From Furcasterigmium furcatum (taxonomy: Eukaryota > Ascomycota > Sordariomycetes > Glomerellales > Plectosphaerellaceae), in contig BCIA01000004.1 in NCBI GenBank assembly GCA_001599815.1, positions 3,932,082 through 3,996,081 on the forward strand: 64,000 bases of DNA, given 5' to 3'. This document shows positions 60,217-64,000 of the stretch, piece by piece. Within the stretch, counting starts at the first letter, position 1; every line of letters begins with the position of its first letter. Below the pieces are notes generated by a model that saw only the letters and a list, made by a program, of their open reading frames with translations, did no database searches and had not been told where the DNA came from. The position numbers and the translations under genes were made by a program.

Positions 60217-61780
60217 TTGAGTGAGAGCTGCTTACTTGCTTTGAATACCACTGTAAGCGACTGTCCGGAGCTACTGGGTAGTGTCTCTGTCGAGAACCCG
60301 CGCCTCAACCAAGAGCAACTGGAAAACCTATGCACCTCTGCGTGCCACTCGTCGCTTGACAATGTCCGGCAGACGATCTCTGCGGCTTGCTCAAGCAACG
60401 ACGTCATTGAGCACGAAGAGGTTATCTGGCCCGGTATGTCGGCGCAATCTTGCTTCACTGGCGACAGGAAATTTGGCTTATATGCAGTAGCGACTTTCAT
60501 CATCGACCGCTTACGGTTCACCTACGACTTTTCGTATCGGAAGGATCGGTGAGTCTAAGGTAATGCGTCATCTATGGAAGCCTCAGACTGATCCTCGGCC
60601 TCAAGAGAAACCTCGCAATTCTGCGACGTGCTGTTTGTTGAGTGGCTAAACCGGCCAGGCGGTCTGTCAACGGCGCAAGACTGCTCTGACTGTATGTTGG
60701 GCATCACGCAGATCTAGTTAAACTCGCCCTTTGAATTTGATGAGGACTTCGACAGAGACTTCTAATCCCTCACCAGCAGCTATGGCGCCACAGGATATGC
60801 CTTCACCTCTCCCGCACCGTATACAATCAGTACCAAAGCTCCGGAAGTTATCGCTGAGGATCCCACCTGTCTGGAGCCGTACACGGTCACGGCCGACGAT
60901 ACCTACGACTCCATCGCAATCTCGCAAGGTGTATCGATTTTCTCTGTCATTAGGGTAGGAGCTCTGGATCCCAAATGCGATCTGTTTCGAGCAGGCCAAT
61001 ACCTTTGTCTTCCCGCTTCATGCGAACTGTACAGAGTTGATTTCGACGATACGTGCGAGAGCATTATCCAGGTCCACTCTAGGTTAATAACCGCTGATCT
61101 CCTAACCTGGAACCCAAATATCAGCGTGCTTTATCGCAATCTTCGTGTCTTCGTGGAGATACTGATATGTGTTAGGTGTGGTTTCTGCCCGCTCCGCCCT
61201 CTGCGCGACCGCATAGCCTGTGTGTGGAGTTTTGATAGTTTCACTGCTAACAGCCATAAGTCCCCCCGGAGGTGAAAGACCTGACTCGACAGGCTCTGAA
61301 TCGCCCCCTGCGCCTACAGAGGAAAGCTCCGTGGCAGTGCCTAAGCCACCGAACGGAAAGGACGAGAGTAACTACCCTTGTACTGAGTGGTATACCATCC
61401 AAGATGGCGACTACTGCTAGGCGGTATCTATCCGTCCACAAATCGAGCTGCGTGACTTCTACTTCCTGAACCCTTCCCTGGACGAGGAGTGTACCAACCT
61501 ACTGCTCGATATTGCGTACCGCGTTAGTGCCGTGGGAGATATCAACACGTATGTTGACTACCCCTATTCGACAACGCTAGCTTACACACTCACTTCGGCG
61601 ACGTATATAACCACGACGAGAACCCTGCCTGAGGTCTCGGTGGCTACGAGACGGGCTATCGTGCTCCCCACCGCCCCTGGCATGATAGAGGACTGCGAGT
61701 ACTTCGTCGAGTATGTACCAATCCCTCCTGTGGAAGACCAGCATGATAGCCCTGACGTGCGAGTCGTTGAGAAAGGAATT
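60217..61780 (+). pseudogene. LysM-domain protein relic
   Basis: Recognisable LysM-protein segments in order: CLLALNTTVSDCPELLG..LCTSACHSS (60226 on), CDVLFVEWLNR, ATGYAFTSPAPYTISTKAPE, CLEPYTVTADDTYDSIAISQ, GQYLCLPASCELY, WYTIQDGDYC, FYFLNPSLDEECTNLLLDIA. LysM modules bind chitin; fungal secreted forms often mask chitin from plant receptors. The copy is broken by TAG 60715-60717, TAA 60763-60765 and TAG 61418-61420, each at a position where Gln would be expected, and by frame changes. The 3' end is lost where the NTPase relic begins. Confidence 0.75.
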
Positions 61781-61784
61781 AATA

Positions 61785-62505
61785 GTGACCGAGCAGAGGC
61801 TGAGAAGCTTGGGAGAGACCGTGGGCTCCTGAGTTGATATGACCACACGGGTCGCAAGGTGCCGCTGAAGTCTGATGACTGCGAGAAGGTTTTCCGTCAA
61901 AGTCCGTGACTCGGCTGATGTGTCTTTCACGTATTGATGAGCCTCGTCCAGAGCGATGATGCGGCCAATGTTTCTGTCACCTTCAAGAAAAAGGTGCAGC
62001 GCGATGTTGAACAGAGAGCATGCCATCTCTGGAGTGACATACGGACAAGAGAGATCAACAATAGTAAGTTGAGCCGGCTATTTCCATCAGAGTTCATCGA
62101 CAGAGGCATAGATATTAAACAAACGTACCTCAGTGGCCTAGTCGCTACCTCCTGATACTCTCGACGCATGCTTACTCTTCTTCGTCTCCGTCCTTTTCGC
62201 GATGAAAATTTCTAGCGTATCTAGTCGTTGTTTGAGAGGATTGGCTTGCGTCGAGGTCAACTCAGTTCGTTCCAGTTGTTTTTTAAATTCCTCGTAATTG
62301 AATGGCGTCCCGGTCGTTTGTTGCTGCAGCCTCATGTCACGCAACACACGATTGACAACGTGCATGTAGAGTGGCATGCCACTCTCGCCGACAGCCATCA
62401 AGTCGAGCATCCTTTTCGTATTAAGATCCCGGTCGGTGAGTTGGAGAGGGTCAATAGTGACATTCGGGACCTTACGATAGTTATTCTGAGCAAGTCAGGG
62501 CGGAG
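61785..62505 (-). pseudogene. P-loop NTPase-type protein relic
   Basis: Minus-strand text of a common fungal P-loop ATPase family: NNYRKVPNVTIDPLQLTDRD, MLDLMAVGESGMPLYMHVVN, then QLTIVDLSCPYVTPEMACSL, RIIALDEAHQYVKDTSAES (Walker-B-like LDEAH) and LATRVVISTQEPTVSPKLL. It has a TAG at 62080-62078 where Gln is expected, frame changes, no Walker A part and no C-terminus. It abuts the LysM relic head-on. Confidence 0.65.
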
Positions 62506-62511
62506 CCAGTG

Positions 62512-63279
62512 ATGTCTGAGATATCACGTTCGCTTGCGGTAACGCTGTTCAACTGTCTCGATAGCCAGGCGCTGAACCTGTTGAACAACGCGACACAAGC
62601 GAACTGGGAGCCCAACGTCTTCCTATGACAGCCGTCTACAACACCTTTCACGTCTGCGACAGACACATACTTTGATTTCAAGCTGCTGCTGAACAGGGTG
62701 CTGGAGCTGATGCAGCGCAAAGAGGTTCTGTCGATGGAGATGGTTGCTAATCCGATACACGATGTCCGAGACTACTATCGCGGCGTGTTCCGAGTGTGGG
62801 CTGCCAAGTTCTCCAACTTAGGGGCCTCGTAGTTCGCCAAGCCTGCCGACGAGGAGGCCATCCTCAGTCTTTGGATACGGCAGCTCACAGCCCAGATTGC
62901 CCTTGAAATCGACGTAGTGAACGTACAAATGTTTTGGGACGAGTTTCATCCACAGTTTGAGCGTATGGTGGACCTCACGGGGCAGCTTCTAAAGAAGCAG
63001 TACGCGGGCACGGCCGACGCAGGGCCTCACGCGGCGTTGGTCTTTCTAGCGGCTATGATTTGCGAGCCGCTGTACCTTGTCGCGCAGAGCTGTCGCAATC
63101 ACATAACTCGGCGTCGGGCGATTGAACTGCTGAGGCGGTGGCGCAGGAGGGAGGGCATCTGGGATAGCATGTTAGCAGCGACGGGAGCACAGGCAAGTAT
63201 GCTGCGGGAGGAGAGCGGCGCTGAAGCTGAAGGGTCAAGAGATGGAGAGTGTGGGTGCGTTCGAGGCGTATACGTCTGA
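62512..63279 (+). pseudogene. C-terminal relic of a Zn2Cys6-type transcription factor
   Basis: One frame runs from 62512 to 63279 interrupted only by TGA 62626-62628 and TAG 62830-62832. It reads VRDYYRGVFRVWAAKFSNLG, FWDEFHPQFERMVDLTGQLL and ITRRRAIELLRRWRRREGIW, the last being the usual end block of many fungal C6 regulators. The DNA-binding domain is missing. Both stops fit C-to-T changes in CGA and CAG. Confidence 0.6.
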
Positions 63280-63755
63280 AACGGGCACAGAGTGTTAGGC
63301 ACAGATCTGGAGTTCTTCGACGAAGGGTATGGCAGCATCACGCCCAAGATGGTCAACGATGTCATATAGGGCAAGCCGGGCCAGACGGTGCACTTGCGGT
63401 GGTCGTAGAGAAAGATGACAAACCATCATGCTCAAGGGTATCTAGGAAGTCTTTCAGGCACGTACATCGTCGACCACTATATATCAGAATATGAACGGGG
63501 CTCTCCAGGCTGATGATTAATACCGAATCAAAAGGCCGCTCTGGTAGCAAGTTGGTCGCCGGCTAAAGAACATATGCTGGGCTCCCCAAACGTCTCTTCA
63601 ATAATTATAGCATGAAAATGGGCTGTCGGGCAGACACGTTCTTCAGACTCACAAAAAGAGCGAGCATACGTTAACGTACATGCATGGCGAGCTGGCTACT
63701 TTCTCGCTCCCACCCACTCCCTCGATTTTAAATATAATTTCCTCTACGACGAAAG
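63280..63755. other. Degraded, AT-rich spacer before the transposon
   Basis: No intact frame. A perfect ACGTTAACGT palindrome occurs near 63669-63678 and might belong to a transposon end; the far end is outside the window, so terminal repeats cannot be confirmed. Confidence 0.35.
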
Positions 63756-64000
63756 ATGCAAACCCCGTCCAAAGAGAGTCAATTAATTCTTGCTATTGAA
63801 GCTATGAAACAAGACCCAGGCTTGAGTAGTCGGCGTGCTACTACTATCTATAATATCCCTCGATCGACCCTCCGTACTCAACAACTAGGCGTTATTAATA
63901 GACGCGAGAGCTCGCCCAATTCCGCGAAATTAACCGAACTAGAAGAGAAAACAATTGTCGAATACATTTTGGACCTAGACGCGCGATGTTACCCTCCTCG
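63756..64000 (+). mobile_element. pogo/Fot1-like transposase, N-terminal part (runs off the right edge)
   Basis: An open frame from the ATG at 63756 to the window end (81 codons visible) reads a helix-turn-helix of CENP-B/pogo type: SQLILAIEAMKQDPGLSSRR, IYNIPRSTLRTQQLG, then LTELEEKTIVEYILDLDARC. This is the DNA-binding start of Fot1/pogo-family DDE transposases common in ascomycetes. Codon use is more AT-rich than the genes to the left, as expected for a mobile element. No stop so far, so it may be intact; the DDE domain and right terminal repeat lie outside. Confidence 0.8.

Noticed and set aside
1..64000. tRNA, rRNA and CRISPR features
   Set aside because: No paired A/B box with cloverleaf potential, rRNA segment or direct-repeat/spacer array was recognised by eye; a tRNA scan would be needed to exclude small RNA genes.

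Overview
The window is nuclear DNA of a filamentous ascomycete (Pezizomycotina, most likely a Sordariomycete). The evidence is short introns (about 50-90 bp) with GTRNGT donors, CTRAC branch sites and YAG acceptors, roughly one gene per 2.4 kb on both strands, and typical fungal families: PTH11-like receptor, Zn2Cys6 regulator, 7TM-RGS protein, cutinase, LysM protein, AA9 oxygenase with a cellulose-binding tail. The secreted enzymes point to a plant-associated or plant-degrading lifestyle. Exons were assembled by hand from splice signals and reading-frame phase. Every multi-exon model given as a plain CDS closes on a whole number of codons.

1-27 kb is ordinary genic DNA. It holds an LRR-like protein cut by the left edge, a degenerate metallo-beta-lactamase-fold protein, a sugar porter with a probable 1-nucleotide exon, a GPI-anchored Kre9-like wall protein, a protein kinase fused to a RING/zinc-rich tail, a PTH11-like receptor, a tyrosinase, a cutinase, a Vps9-type Rab5 exchange factor, a small conserved protein, a Tri3-like acyltransferase and a small secreted cysteine-rich protein. 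Between 22.2 and 22.7 kb there is a 30-bp minisatellite (a diverged copy lies at 44.05 kb) and a 92-bp imperfect palindrome.

27.8-38.5 kb is the most interesting region: a compact candidate catabolic cluster. It encodes a choline-monooxygenase-like Rieske oxygenase, a sarcosine/fructosyl-amine oxidase-family flavoprotein ending in SRL, a Zn2Cys6 regulator, and a dimethylglycine/sarcosine dehydrogenase-like FAD-GcvT protein ending in ARL. Together they could demethylate glycine betaine (or a related betaine) stepwise to glycine, with the two flavin steps in peroxisomes. The promoters of all three enzyme genes carry the same roughly 16-bp motif, TCACRTGAYCGSACTT, 230-340 bp before the ATG. A FucP-type MFS transporter (39.1-40.7 kb) and a VOC/glyoxalase-fold protein (43 kb) flank it and may or may not belong.

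45-59.5 kb returns to mixed genes: a single-pass cysteine-rich membrane protein, a secreted DJ-1/PfpI protein, a GT34 glycosyltransferase, a 7TM-RGS protein, a broken DUF1479 gene, a secreted unknown divergent from a GPI-anchored protein that lacks its 5' end, a secreted amidase and an AA9-CBM1 enzyme.

60-64 kb is a gene graveyard. It holds relics of a LysM protein, a P-loop NTPase and a Zn2Cys6 regulator. Their premature stops are all of the kind made by C-to-T changes in CAG, CAA or CGA codons, as repeat-induced point mutation (RIP) would leave. They are followed by the start of a pogo/Fot1-like transposase that runs off the right edge. No tRNA, rRNA or CRISPR array was recognised.
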